A stretch of DNA of 64,000 nt from Cristatella mucedo (GCA_009760855.2 WPIO01000001.1:22100501-22164500), one strand, 5' to 3'. Numbered from the stretch's first letter, positions 37,271 to 49,799 are shown. The notes: a model not told the origin generated them from the sequence alone. Made by a program: numbers and translations.

Positions 37271-38574
37271 GAATATATAAATCCAGCACTTTAGGTAATG
37301 CAAGATTCTGGAAATACATTTGAGCAGCCTGGGGATCAAGATATAATACCAAATATTCCAGCATTTAATGGATGTCTGCCTAACCAAATTTCAACATAAA
37401 TGATTTGCATGAGTTATAAAAAATTTCACTAATTGGGTGTGTTACTATCTTTATTTTCTTACTACTTAGAAACACATGCGATTTGACCCGGCTTTTGCAG
37501 TACCTTGGGCTATTTCTGATTTCCATCAATAGTCATTTTCGAAGGATATTATTTTGTAACACTGTTTAAGCACTGCGAAGTACAATTTACTGGATGCACA
37601 AAATATCACCATTCCTTTAAATGAATATCAGTAACTGCATCAAGCATTTTCTTAGCAATCATTACGGATTTGAAGCTGTGGCTAATAAAGGATTGCCTGC
37701 TACAAGACTCGAACACACAACCTGGGCAATGAAAAGCGATCCGCATACCCCTGGGGTTAGACTAGGGAGATAAAATGCAAGCACGTTCTCTCCCCTCCAT
37801 AGTTCCCCTCGATGTGTAGCAGGTGAAAAAACTTAATAAATTTAAAGCTAAAAATTGTACGAGCCCGGATGTTTAAGCAGAATACACAAACTAGATTACT
37901 CTAAAGCTATAGCACAATAAAAAAGTCTCTTCAGGATCAAGCAAACACCGTGCTTGTATACAGTCTTATACATGATGAGCTGTTCTTACTCTCAGTGGCA
38001 CACTTTGGCTGTGAATTAGATTAAATAATAGTACTGAAGTATGATGTTCTGTTTTTTCTTTATGAGCGTTATTCAACCGTCAGGCCGTTACTTATTGAGT
38101 CATACCATTAATAGGTGAATAGAAACTTGGGCTGGTAATAATCTGTCCTGGGCTACGACTTCCGCGTGAGTTCCTTAGTGCTTTCCTTGTAATAAACACT
38201 GGGATCTGTGAGTGTAATCTTACGCTTTGGTGTGATGTGAGAGTAGGTGATTTAAGAATTTTTTCCCAACCGGCTGGTCCAGAGCAGACACCCTCACAGT
38301 GGTGATTATAGAGTATGGTCGTTCTATAGACATGTCGGGCAGCTAACGGTGCGAGTTTAGTAAGCCATGTGTTTTCACGCTGACATGTGAACTCGTTTCT
38401 GATATATGAGTACAGATTACTGCAGCTACTTTGGCTGCATGCCTAAAGATTTTGATCGCAGCCTCTACAATTCCTTTGAGGTGCGCTTCGAAGAGAGGAG
38501 CTACTCCTATCAGTATCGGTCATTCTGCAGTGAGGTTTAGCATCAGTGAATTGCGTGGTGGTTTTGGTTCGGAA
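37271..38574. other. No gene; tRNA-like relic at 37685-37770
   Basis: The minus strand at 37685-37770 has B box TGTTCGAGTCTTG and a CCCAGGTTGTG arm, a probable relic of a tRNA-derived element. The rest is AT-rich and featureless. Confidence 0.35.
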
Positions 38575-39660
38575 AAATTAGTGCTATAATAATAATAACT
38601 ACTATCATAACACATTTGCATAGCGCACTCTGAGACTGAATCTATCTCTAGACAATTCACAGAAGCTGCATATAAAGTACTACCAAATGTTTGGTGGTAA
38701 CATCCGCAAGCAGCATGCATAGTGTAAGCAGGTACATGCACACGATGGGTGAATCATAAAGACCTACCGAATGCTGTAATAAACAAGCGTGTTTTAAGCT
38801 TATTTTTAAATATTTTTATATGTAGGAGACATGGCGACGTGAGTCGTTAGTGAGTTCTAGGCTTTGGGAGCGTAGGAACTAAAGGCACGGTCTACAGAAG
38901 ATTTGAAGGTTCGCACGAGGTATGGCTAAACGATTCAAGTAAGAACAGCAGGTTGTACTATTCTTCGTTTGATGGGTAGTATTTGTGATAGGTAGGCTGG
39001 AGCCGGAGAAGGAAGGAACCTAAAATTAAGTGACAGAATCTGAAATTCGGTGCGCTGCTTTATTGGGTGCCAGTGCATGACGGCGAGAAGTGGTGCGATG
39101 TGGCAACTGCAACGATTAAGACAGACAAGCCTAGCTGCAGAGTTTTGCAACAGCTGTAAGCACCTGATTGCACAAGCCGGTAGACCAGCAAGCAGTGAGT
39201 TACAGAAGTCGAGACGGAATGTTACAAATGCATGGATCAATTGAGATGTGGTATCCCTGTCTAAACAAGCCCGATTTTTAGCAATGTTATATTGCTCAAA
39301 GTAGGCAGGCCTGACTGTGGAGCTGATGTGGTCGTCTAATGAAAGGTCACTTTGGAACAGGACACCTAGATCACGTGGAGGTTCAATAAAAGATATGCTG
39401 GCGGAGAAGATTTTCAGCGTCAAGTTTTCCAATTTCTTAATCACACTTTTTTGCCCATAACTAGTATGTTAGTTTTGTCCTCATTCAATGTAAAAAAAAA
39501 TTTCGCTGCCATCCATGTGCGGATGTCTTCAATACATGCAGCAAGGATATAAAGAAATTGACATGCTTGAGGGCTGGGATGTATCTAAGCAACGATACAA
39601 CTGTATGTCATCTGCGAAGAAGTGAAAGCCTAGATTGTGCTTGGCAATGACAACAGCAAA
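38575..39660 (-). mobile_element. Degenerate (ATT)-tailed LINE, minus strand
   Basis: A decayed ATT tail at 38585-38597 and 3' UTR, then a 169-codon frame (39444-38935) with FQSDLSLDDHISSTV, DFCNSLLAGLPACAIR, LLQNSAARLVCLNR and further RT. Upstream to 39660 is more RT (ADDIQL-type region) with stops. Confidence 0.85.
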
Positions 39661-39872
39661 AGGGAGATCCTAAACTGAGAAAAAGTGGATCGAACAGTGC
39701 TTAACCTTCAAACGCTTTCACAGAATTCGTGATGCCTTGCCTACGATTTATAGCAAAATACAGGAAAAAACAAAAATAAATATACTGCAAAACCTAAAGA
39801 AATTAAGTACGTAGTCTAACTTAACGCCTGTTTGCTTCTAATTTGTGTGCTCTCTGTTCAACGTGCGTTATT

Positions 39873-39898
39873 TTAAGGCGAGGCTGTGAAGCATCTAG
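39873..39898 (-). CDS. Candidate terminal exon of gene D
   Basis: A pyrimidine-containing acceptor ending in CAG precedes two bases that complete the phase-1 codon left by exon 2 of gene D, then Arg-Cys and a short tail to TAA. The Cys lies at the same distance from the junction as in genes A, B and F. A 26-nt match of this kind can arise by chance; it is offered only as a candidate. Confidence 0.22.
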
Positions 39899-40117
39899 CT
39901 GATAAGAATTTAAGAGGATGAACATTGGCTGGCAAGCCTTAATTTGAATCGTTATTTGCTGATGCTCAAGTTCCTACGATTGGGATCTCAAGTGCATCAG
40001 ACAGAACTTTGTCTGACTCACATCCGCTTACTTTTCTCACTCAATGTAACGCAGCTATATGTAATGCATCAGGAAAAGGTCAACATCCCCGGCAAGGATT
40101 TGTACAAATAGACTTAC

Positions 40118-40485
40118 TTCGAATGCATATCCGTGAGTTAATATCGCAGTACAGTCCTTGGCGGCACTCGGATGGCCTTGGTTGTCCCGGCACGATGATG
40201 GGAGAGCAGGTCTGTCCTTCTTCTGCAACACCACACGGCTAGTCTGACGAAATCAGCTCGCCATTGAAAGAGCGCGCTTGCGGACGACAGCATACCTATC
40301 TGTATGATGCAGTGGGGGCAGCAGCCGCAGATGGATCCATTCTGCAGGAACTTTCCGTTTTTAGAAGCGCAGCTTTCTTGTGTGAGATCTGCCGAGCATG
40401 TGATGCGAGTGCAGGCATCTTTCGGGCAAACGATCATCATTCCAAGCCCAGACGCTACTAGACAAATCAATATAGGTATCTTCAT
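40118..40485 (-). CDS. Gene D: secreted IGFBP-N domain gene, exons 1-2 (3' end unresolved)
   Basis: Exon 1 is 40485-40296 and exon 2 is 40222-40118; the intron is 73 nt, GT-AG, with sequence similar to that of gene C. The product starts with signal peptide MKIPILICLV, then a 12-cysteine IGFBP domain with intact core ICGCCPHC and an N-glycosylation site (NGS). Exon 2 reads EEGQTCSP and ends CIR at a phase-1 GTAAGT donor. No Tg1 exons are visible between here and gene E. A weak candidate terminal exon at 39898-39873 would add Thr-Arg-Cys and five further residues before a stop, placing a Cys exactly where the other genes have one after this junction; that would give a 106-aa protein. Use of gene E's exons 3-5, which are phase-compatible, is an alternative. 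Confidence 0.72.
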
Positions 40486-40552
40486 GGTGCGACCCGGCGA
40501 AGAGCGGTGACCGATTGATGTTTTTGGCTTCGTTTTACGTGATGAATTTTGT

Positions 40553-40559
40553 CTATATA
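40553..40559 (-). promoter_or_regulatory. TATA box of gene D
   Basis: TATATAG lies 74 nt upstream of the ATG, in the same relative position as in gene C (80 nt). No clear initiator was found about 30 nt downstream. Confidence 0.55.
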
Positions 40560-40569
40560 GGCTCGCCGT

Positions 40570-40930
40570 CTTGGAGAGGCAGCAAGATTTTATCTCTCTT
40601 TAGGTAAATGTCAACGTCATTATCGGCTTAGCTGGAGGAGCAGGTGGCAGCTTATATGAATATTGCCAGAGCGGGTGATAGTAAACTAGTTGGGATATCA
40701 GCAGCCCTGCACTTAGTGGCAGATGTCATCAGACATGGCTTAATTTCCATGCGCCTTATAGAAGCGAACCTCTGCGACTATCTCCCGAAGAATTTTTTTA
40801 CCTTTTCTCCTTCCAAGATGCGAATGTGGCTGCATTTACTGAGGCATACAGTCACAGCTGTAATAATTGTTTGAGGCTTTTATTTGAAATAGGAATTTTC
40901 TGCGCCATGCCAGTGGCCATACTGTGACTC
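40570..40930. other. Gene D upstream region
   Basis: Non-coding sequence; a 76-codon plus-strand frame at 40644-40874 has no domain. Confidence 0.4.
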
Positions 40931-40939
40931 AAGAAACTC

Positions 40940-42240
40940 CTACCAACCTAAGCTTCAAAACATTAATGAGTAACAGCAAAAGCTGAGCTGTACAGATGCG
41001 TCCTTAGCTGAGACTGGACAGATGCAATGTCAATGCAAATTGTGACAGGATCCAGAAGCGAGTTCCAGACTATCCATGCGTATAAACTGAAGGCTCTTCC
41101 ATCGAAAGATATTTCAATTTAGCACAAGAAACGATGAGATAACTGAAATCCGAGAGCACAGGGTGGTGTGCGATTACGCTGGAGAAGCGAGGATGCCGAA
41201 TAGGTGGAAGCAAATGAAGAGACCTATAAACCAGATAGGGAGCCATTAATGCTCCGACAGATTTGTTGTGATGTCGCAGCTACACCATTTACCATAAAAG
41301 AGACAATCTGCTGAGTTTTTCACGAGCTGCAGTCAATAAAGGGAACAGACCGAGAGTCTTGAATGAATGAAATTACAGTAATTTATGGTATAAATAATAG
41401 AACTAGTTTGACCATCATATTCTAGACTAAGCGGGCTCTGATTTTGGCAATTTGTTGTCTTAATTAAAATTGGGCCGACTTGACAGCGGAGGCAATTCGC
41501 CCATTAAATAATAATAATGTTGGGAAATGGGTATATCATTCTAAGAGAACTAAATCTCCAAGTACTTTAAACGTGCTTGAAATGAAGCATGTCTATTGGT
41601 TGGTGATAACATGCACAATGTCAGTACCTATCCCATAAATAGGCAAACAACAATATTCGCACTAGCACAGCAAACTGTGTGAGGAACATATGCGTGTTAA
41701 CTTCTTCTCTAAATTTTGTCAAGTTAAGGGACGTCCGCCAGAGTTCCAGATTTTGAAAGCATTAGAACCCAAAAACATGCTCTTCAAAGGACTTGAGGCT
41801 GGTTTTGAGGCATTGCTAAGTGACTTAGTCACAAGGGCGGGTAGTACGGCTCCCAGCTTGATGGAAAAATCATTTGGTTTCTATTGTCCGGAGCAAGAAA
41901 ATAGAAGGACCTAAAAAGGAGTGACTAAACCTTGAAATTGATAAGCGGTTTGATGATAAGCTAGTGCAGGTCGGCGAGAAGTAGCGTAATACGGCAATTG
42001 TGACGTTTAGGCTAGTCGAGCTCAGCTGCAGCTCAGCCTTGCTCCAGCCTTAAGCGCCTTACTGCACAAGCCGGAAGAGTAAGCAGCGAGTCATTGATCT
42101 TATGGTGGGTGTGGGAATAGCATGCCGAGATTAAGGAATGATGAGCGAATCCTGAGGCCTTAAAACTTGACGGCGATACTAGGCCTGCCCATAATTAACT
42201 GCTTGATTTGCCGTTGCCGTTATTGAGATTCAAGAAATTA
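40940..42240 (-). mobile_element. Degenerate LINE debris, minus strand
   Basis: Traces of RT C-terminus at 41045-41330 (GAGTTCCAGA region) and of an (ATT)-tailed copy from 41507 (AATAATAATG) to about 42080 (GTGCAGGTCGGCGAGAAGT segment equals the ADLHW part of RT). Heavily mutated. Confidence 0.55.
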
Positions 42241-45200
42241 TTGACCATCAAAGTGCGAGGATTTTTTATATGCTGGCTGCAAGGAAATTAAGTGAAGCTG
42301 ATGCGCACATGGGAGCTGAGATGGGTCTAAGGAGGTGCAGAGCGCTGAGTGCCATCGGCATAGAGATGAAAGCCAAACGTTCGCTAGGCGATTCGGTATT
42401 GGCCCAAAGGGAGAGTATAGATATCAGAAAGAAGGGAGCCTGAGACAAGCCGAGGTACACCTTATTTTATCGGCTTCCCCGGATGACTGAGAACCCCTTG
42501 GCGCCAACACACACTTATGCCTCTCTAACTGTGGTAGAACCGAAATAAGCTGATCACTTAGGCACTGTTACCAGGGCGTATAATGAATTCAATTCAGTCC
42601 GTCCCCCTGAAGCACTCTGAAAAAGCCAGAGATCAATTTTTCTGATTTTTCAGCATCTTGGGTAAGAGGCTATTAGCTCGGTAGGTAGTCCGATTTTAGA
42701 AGCCAGCGCCAGTTGCACATACAATGTCGGGATATTTCTTCTTTAATGATTGATTCTAACTTATTTCACCGAGTCACGGCAGTTTTTATAACCCAATGAG
42801 CTGTTTAGCCTAATTAAATAGGGCACTTGATTTCTATCAGTTTGTATGTCCATTTATTTAATCGCAATTGGTATGTTTTCTATATTCATCGTATTCTTTG
42901 TTGATTTTTCATACCTGCTATGTTATTTTATGCATTTTTATCTCGATATAAATCATTTCAGATGGGTTTTTGAGACCTTTATTCCAGTAAAGCAATACGT
43001 TATCATTTGTTTGGTAAGAATGGTCGTTATTTATCGTAATCAAGGACTTGGTATTAACTACACGCTGGTGACTAGTTGAAGAAGCTTAGGCATTACCAAA
43101 AAGAATAATTATAGGAATTTTATCAGAAGCCATTGAATATGAGAAGCAGAGGAAAAAACGTTTTTCTTTTACAAAATATCATTTTGAAAATGGCGATGGC
43201 TACATAAGGGAACAATGCAGCAGCCGTTGTATTCACATCCGGCTGTCATTGCCAACTAATTATGTCCGTACTACTGTAAGTATTGTCCTGAATTTATTTG
43301 AACAAGAATGTTGCATGCAAGATTTTCATATTCACATTGCTAACCTAAGCTATCGATTCTGCATAAAGTTCAACTGCTGCCCAGAGACAACAAGGTAACT
43401 CTCTATAAAAGGTTGAAAGTTAACCAGAACGAATAACGACAGTGGCAGCATTGAGACTTTCTTATCTTAGGACGGAGGTGCAGATAGATGCTGCACAATT
43501 CCTATAAGAGAATCTAGGAGTATGCTCCTCCGATGTTATCCATCAGCGAAATTAACTAATCATTCACACAGTATGCTATTTTGAAGGGCTTTGAGATTGC
43601 TCTAAAACTAAGGAGGTCGCTCTCGCAAATTATTGTTAGTCTCTGCTTTCTTTCTTGGAGATGATGACCGATGCAACTGCCAGTGCTTCGCAGTCATTGT
43701 CGGTCATACTAAACTTGCGCCACAACCTCAACAGTCAGAGTTCTTTTCGCGTGATTTTAACAGACCCGCTGATCTTCTGCAGAAATAATTCCTGGCATTT
43801 TATATTGGAGCATTGCATCTTTGGCCGTCACAGGTTTTGATGTCTCGAAAAATGCTGACAAGTTTGAGCTGCCTAGCTAGCGCGTGAGAGTAGTTGCTAG
43901 TTGGTGTTGGCTGTGATGGTATACATCGGGCTTTGGGTAGTTCGGTCAAATGCCTTAGTCCTGAGGGTCTGGGGTATCTTGGAACGATTCCCTGTGCTTA
44001 AACCCGAGGGCCTAAGCTATCCTAGAATCGCTCCCTGAGCCGCCATTATTGGAATATTTTTTGTGAGTGGCGAGAGATTTGTTTCAGACACAATTCGGCC
44101 ACTTAGCCACTCTCACTGACGGCAGGGTTCTTGCACGGTGAAATTGGGTATGATAACTCTCACTTGCATAACTTAAGCATATTTCTATTGCTATAGATTG
44201 GCTTTAAATTATTGAGCTATGCAATACGGTTTCAGTTTCTTTGAAGACCAAAGGGAAATGCATCATGCAACATACGATTGGCCGGCTGCGGCAGTTTGGG
44301 GGTACTCTATTGGCAGTCATCTTTCGTAAGTGCTTAAGTGAGTGCTGAGAGGAAGAGTGAGAGGAAGGTTACAACTATCTATTACAGCAGCACAAAGAAC
44401 GCGGAGACGGAAAGAATTGTGGAATAGATAGATCCAAAGCTCCTAGAATCAGTAGCTTGATCGGTGGCATGCCCTTAAACCTAAGAAACAAGCTCGGATG
44501 ATGCTATTGCTGATAGAAGGAGCAGTCTGCTGCTAACTTTAATAAAGATTAGGCGGCTCCATTCCACCACTATCGGGCGGTGCTTGGCAACAGCTGAGGG
44601 GAAGGCAGTTGGTAGGTGCATTAAGTCACGTGCCTAGGCCCTGGCAGGTTTTCAGCGTACGTTTCAGATTAGAGAGTCAACGTCATAGCATTTACCATTG
44701 TCAATAGATGCATACAGTTGAATATTTACACAAAGTAATGACTAATAATTCGCTTTGAACATGCTTAGAATGGGTCGGAGAAGCTCTAGTCCAATTCGTG
44801 GTCTTCTGATATCGGGACTGCACTCTCTGAGCTCTGTAACAAAAATAACTACCAGCTATGGAATGAATGCGAAGTAATTTTCGGCCAGGCTGAATCGCTT
44901 TATTCTCTCACACGCACGCTCATTTATGCATTCATAATCGCATGCTTACGTGCAGGTTTAATTATTTTTTCCGTTCTTATGGAGCTGCATGTATGACATG
45001 AAAGTGTAGTTGAAATAAAATAAGAAACTTCAGTATAGCTGTGTGGCAGTGAGAATTTTTATTGATATCAACATTCACGGCATTACCTGAGGCATACACA
45101 GAAAACTATGCAATCTTACAGAGTGGAGTTGGCAGCATGACTGGGACAGGCGACAGGATGGATGCAGACTCTACACGCAGCCTATACATGGTGCATTATT

Positions 45201-46055
45201 TCAATCAGACGACTCCTCCTTTACTGTGGTGTTTGATTTACGTTATCTAAAAAATAGTAATTCGGTAAAAACATACTTACTTATCCTAGAGGCTGCAGAC
45301 AAGCGAGTAAAACTTCGCTTAACTTGTATTAGCCAGCTCTGCGAATATAGTTTTGGTTACGACAGCGGCGTAGGTCCATATTGCCGTGACCTCTTAGCTA
45401 ATGCAGCCTTATAAATTGTAAATGGTTCATAATGTTAAAGGTGATTAGTATTAAAAGCTTTCTATTCTTGTATATTTTAGTCAATTCTTTTTCCTGCATG
45501 TTCATTGCTCAACCTGAGGAGCCGCGAGTGAATCTCACCCTTTCGCCTTGTGCTTCCGGATTATAACCAGGGGCGGCGTCTGCCGCTCGGCAAGGTCATC
45601 CTTAGCAAGATATTTTTCCATCGCTAATGATAGACAAATCACCCATCCCTTAGTCTCCACGGGTCGGAAAGATGGCACAGTATGGCACATCATAATGTTT
45701 TGAAAGCCTGATTTTTGCGGTTGGTTGAACATTTTTGCAAGAGTAACTACAGTGCACGTTAATTAAATCACGTCTGCCAAATACGCTTTTCTGCGATTAG
45801 TGGTTCGCGGATGAGGCTCATTTAATAAACAGGCTCCAGTATCATCGATTAAGCATCATTATGTTATGAAACACTTTATGAAAAATTGCCTTTTAATGAA
45901 GACTAGGTTTTATATTCAAAGACAAAAGCCATTTTGAGCGTAGCAATCTATTTGCGTAAAGTGGGAAAGTGGTGGTCTGTACAAGCACTATCTTTTAAAA
46001 TTTTGCAGCCTGAGTTGCAGCTTTGGGAGTTCACAGAAAAGGAGCCATCTGGATG
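42241..46055. other. No gene seen (gene-poor stretch upstream of D)
   Basis: AT-rich sequence without recognised repeats or coding motifs. I looked for Tg1 exons of gene C on the minus strand and found none. Confidence 0.4.
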
Positions 46056-46059
46056 TTTT

Positions 46060-46190
46060 CTTTTAATAATAATAATAGTAATAATGCCTTTGTATCTTAA
46101 CTTCAGCGAACTAAATCTCTTTCTAGGCACTTTACAAATGCTTACACAAAGCATGACACTGGCACTGACATACATGTGCATGGTACATAC
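46060..46190 (-). mobile_element. LINE 3' tail, (ATT)-tailed family
   Basis: AATAATAATAGTAATAATG followed by a TAGGCACTTTACAAATG segment: a short truncated tail. Confidence 0.6.
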
Positions 46191-46194
46191 ACAT

Positions 46195-46550
46195 GTATGT
46201 ATGTATGTATCTCCGTCTGTAACTCCACAAAGTCATAAAGACCATGTGGGTGTTACGCAGGAGAGTTTTGTATAGCGCACTCACAGCCTAAGCGGCTTTC
46301 GGTACGCATTCGGTAGCCAACAGACTTCGCCTCACGCAACAAAGAGAAAGTGGGAAGCATAGCAGAGTTAGGAGAGCAGTTGAGGTAGTGAGTAGCGTGG
46401 AATTAGCTGCTCAGGTCCGCTGCAAAGGATGAGCCATAGTCGGCAGCAGGCGAGTAGTTTTCGTTGCGTAAGAATTCGTGGAAGCGAGTTCCACAGTCCA
46501 ACACCTGCAGAGCTAAAGCTTCTGTCGGCAACGGTCTCTAAGCGGAGGAA
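46195..46550 (-). mobile_element. (TGTA)-tailed LINE 3' end
   Basis: Closely matches 35133-35400 but with a (TGTA)n tail instead of (TGTAA)n. It includes the RT C-terminal NSLP region near 46480. Confidence 0.85.
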
Positions 46551-46552
46551 TG

Positions 46553-46710
46553 CTACTCCATATTACTCGCTTTCTTAGCTGCCCTCCTAACTCAGCTATG
46601 CTTCTCATTTTCTCTTTTTTGCGGGACAAAGTCTGCTGTCTACCGTATGTGTACCCGAAGCTGCTTAGGCTACGATTTCGATAAATAAAATTCTCCTGCG
46701 TTACATCCAC
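46553..46710 (+). mobile_element. LINE 3' end fragment, inverted beside the previous copy
   Basis: LSCPPNSAMLL-type C-terminal tail and GCTGCTTAGGCTACG segment on the plus strand, head to head with the minus-strand copy. Confidence 0.65.
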
Positions 46711-46734
46711 TTAGTTTGTAAAAAAAAAAGTAAA

Positions 46735-46905
46735 TACCAGCTGATTTAACAGCCTCTTTTTGTATAGCGACAGAGAGCCTTGACGGCTATCACCACCGCT
46801 TGCAGTGGCGATAAAGGATCGCTCACCAAAGGATTCGAACCCACGACCTCGGGGCCGAGGTCGAGAAAAGCAAACCACCTTACCTAGTAAGCCATTACGG
46901 CTCAC
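46735..46905 (-). mobile_element. tRNA-derived SINE
   Basis: A full-length family member with B box GGGTTCGAATCC, a CCACTGCAAGCGGTGG hairpin and the GTCGCTATACAAAAAGAGGC tail. Confidence 0.85.
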
Positions 46906-47784
46906 CAATTTGTGAGTCTACGTTGAGTTACGGGTGGAGGTACGTTACGTTATATTACATGTCTGCGGATGCCTCTAAGCCAATGGTGTTGACCGCTGAA
47001 CAAGCCACTAAATATTTAGGATTAAATGTCATAGCAATAGATATTGTTTCCCAAGTATGACTGGCAGTAATATTGCCAACACCAGAAGAGCGATATGAAG
47101 ATATCAACGGATCGCCTTTTTCTGCGAAATAAATAGCCCCTCCCCCTCCGAGGGGCTGTGAGTGACCATAGGAAAATTAATTATTCGGTCATTTAATCAC
47201 GTCATGCACGATGTTCGGTAAATGATCTAGTCCTCGAGGCTTCAGTATCAAGACAATCTGTGCTGGAGCATATTCTGTCCCGTTAGAAGCTGTCCACTTT
47301 CTCAACTACGCGCCTTTCGGTCAATGGTTGGACGTGTAATCCCGTAGTGGGCTGTGCACCGGTCCGACTGAGCAAAACTCACCCCACTCGTCGTCGGATA
47401 TTGAACAACTTTTAGAGGAATAAAATACCGTTCTACTGAGTAAAATTAACAATAGAGAAACAGCACTCCAAGCAAAATGGAAAAGCCTCACAGAATGTAA
47501 GCGAAATGTTCCAAGTGGGCTCACGGTTGCATCTGACCTGTATTCACGCCTCCTACAATAGGCTCGCTTTTTTATATCAGAGGACGCTGGAAGAGGGACG
47601 TTGTGTCACTCGCTGTTAAGTACCTGCTTTCCGGCTCATCAGATTCGCGTATACATTCTTGGGTAAATCGGTTTCATCTATGTCACGTGCGTTTTATACC
47701 CAATGCACTGCAGAGTTAAAGCGTTCGCATTAAACACGCTGAAAGTCGCAATCCCCCAAGGGACATTATAATACATGCACTTAC
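46906..47784. other. Gene C downstream flank; terminal exon not resolved
   Basis: Several AG acceptors in the right phase exist downstream of exon 2 on the minus strand, for example one after CTTTCAG only 46 nt from the donor that would give Thr-Cys and five more residues, and one near 47590 opening a long frame. None is convincing. Confidence 0.3.
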
Positions 47785-48153
47785 TCCTAATGCATACGCG
47801 TTCGCTGATGTCGCAGTACGTTCCTAGCCGACATTCAGACTGTCTTGGCTGTCCGGGCACTATTCCGGGAAAACAGGCCTGTCCTTCGTCTAAAGCACAA
47901 GACAGCAAGTCTGATGACATTAGGGTTGACACGGAAAAAGGGCAGTGCTGGGCGACAGCATACCTATCTGTATGACGCAGTGAGGGCAGCAGCGACAGAT
48001 GGAACCATTCTCCAGAAACTTTCCGTTTTTAGAAGCGCAGCTTTCCTTGGTGAGGTCTGCTGGGCAGGTGATGCGACTGCAGTAGTCTTTCGGACAAACT
48101 ATGCTCATTCCGAGCGAGGTCGATACAAGACAAATCAAGATTGAAATCTTCAT
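47785..48153 (-). CDS. Gene C: secreted IGFBP-N domain gene, exons 1-2 (3' end unresolved)
   Basis: Exon 1 is 48153-47964 and exon 2 is 47889-47785, separated by a 74-nt intron; both junctions are GT-AG. The Met at 48153 is chosen over one four codons upstream because it has an ACC-ATG context and aligns with gene D. The protein begins with a signal peptide (MKISILICLV) followed by a 12-cysteine IGFBP domain. The core is ICRCCPHC, so the Gly of the usual CGCC is Arg here. Exon 2 reads DEGQACFP and ends CIR before a phase-1 GTAAGT donor. I find no Tg1 exons between this gene and gene D. Either a short terminal exon ends the protein, as in gene F, or the transcript reaches a distant 3' exon. 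It is closest to gene D, with 12 differences over the 64 residues of exon 1, so the two look recently duplicated. Confidence 0.72.
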
Positions 48154-48227
48154 GGTGCCCGACAAGGTGACACAGACCGGAGCGCAATTGATGGACTCGC
48201 CTGAGCGCCTGACATGCAGCGTTTTCC

Positions 48228-48233
48228 CTTATA
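48228..48233 (-). promoter_or_regulatory. TATA box of gene C, with TCAG initiator at 48202
   Basis: TATAAG lies 31 nt upstream of the A in a TCAGG initiator (A at 48202), a standard arthropod TATA-Inr arrangement. The predicted 5' UTR is about 49 nt. Confidence 0.7.
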
Positions 48234-48239
48234 TGCCCG

Positions 48240-49795
48240 GTGTGTACGCCTCGATGGCGTGAGCCCTTCGATGTAGATAAACGTCACAGTCGCTATCTCG
48301 GCAGCTAGGTGAGCGTTCGACGAAGCAGGTGGACCGATAAAGAAACACCTGCAATACCAATAACGCCGTTCTCAGGGACAGAGGTCAATAAACATTGCTC
48401 AGCGTTCCGGTGCTTTGCAGGTGAAAACCATGCACAGGCCTTTGACAGCATTTGCTGCGGAATGAAGGCAAGCCAGTGATTGTTTGATTTTTTTTCTTTT
48501 CGACAAAATTGTTTTCTGCGACAGACAATCCGTCATTAGGGTTATATCCAAATCTCATCATATTTTACTACTGTCGAAATAAAATAATAAATCCTAATGA
48601 CCCGAGACTGTAAGTGTGAATGCTTAAAAAGAAATACCAGGGAAGTAGATAATCTCCAGACGTTAAAGAAGAAATCTCCCTGCGGACCCTATCTAAATAA
48701 ATTGGCGCAGTTAAAAAGAGGTACCAACCCTGTGAATGATACGGCAATTTCAGACAATTGCCCACCCAGGGGGCAATTAAGTAGGGAACAAAACAAACCG
48801 TCAAAATAATTTCGTATTATTCTTACGTGTTGCCAGTGTGCGTATGCTTTTTAAGTGCGACTCGCACAACTCCTTCGGGCTGCCTTCAAGTAGTTCTGCT
48901 AGGAATCAGGAATGATGATCATTGGACGGCCAGCGGTAACCGCAAGCTTCGGGCTAGACACGCAAGCATGCCTAGCTCTACTCAAAGTAGTGGACAGATA
49001 GTGGAGCATGTGAGTCTACGGTTCCTGCTTCCGCATTGTTCTCATTCAAAATAATACACCTGCAGCCAAAATGCACAGCGCTTAGGTCTCAGCCCATCGG
49101 GTAAGCTGCATCTGTGTGGTGGGCTCAATTCCTGCACGTGGCAATCCTTCATTCTGGCTTCTAGCAATTCCTTTTAAGTTTCACTTGGCAATGCTCCAAT
49201 TGCAGGCTCTCTATGTAAGTTCTCGAACCACTAAAAACAGCACATGAATTTAAAATGCGGCTACCACAGGGGTCCTCTATATTTCTCAAGCTTTGAATCT
49301 CTTTAATTTCCTTGTTTTCCTTCTCTTTGATTTTAATTCCACATTTAACTCCAGGTTAATGGACTGAGGTCCTGCCGCCGAAGAAGCCCTTAAAAGATTG
49401 GCACATTCAATTGAACTAAACCATGCACGTACTTTAAGACTGTTGATAATAGGTTGCTTTTATGAGTCCCTAACAATTTTATTCCTTTCGTGAGCACAGC
49501 CAAAAATTATCTTAGATGGGCTTCCCTTGACTTCCGTTTAGCAATATTTTCAAGCTGTTCTACTCATTCTTTTAAGAACAAGACAATTCTTTTCAATTCT
49601 TTAATAAGCATCTCAGATAAAGTGTGCCTGATTTTAAATTGAGGCATTTTAAGGAAATGGGTATCATTTTCTATGCAGCACACACTTAAGAGCATCTAAG
49701 CGCATCATCTTTTCAGCCCCGACATCAGTTCAGTAAGCTGCATGATTTATATATGAAACTATTCAGACATAATATAATTAACATTCTATAAAACA
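48240..49795. other. Gene C upstream region, no gene seen
   Basis: Non-coding sequence upstream of the TATA box; AT-rich from 48.5 kb. Confidence 0.4.
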
Positions 49796-49799
49796 TTCA

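Noticed and set aside
40009-40510. Plus-strand frames over gene D, and similar ones over genes B, C and E
   Set aside because: Antisense shadows of the IGFBP exons; GC skew and cysteine codons keep the other frames open.
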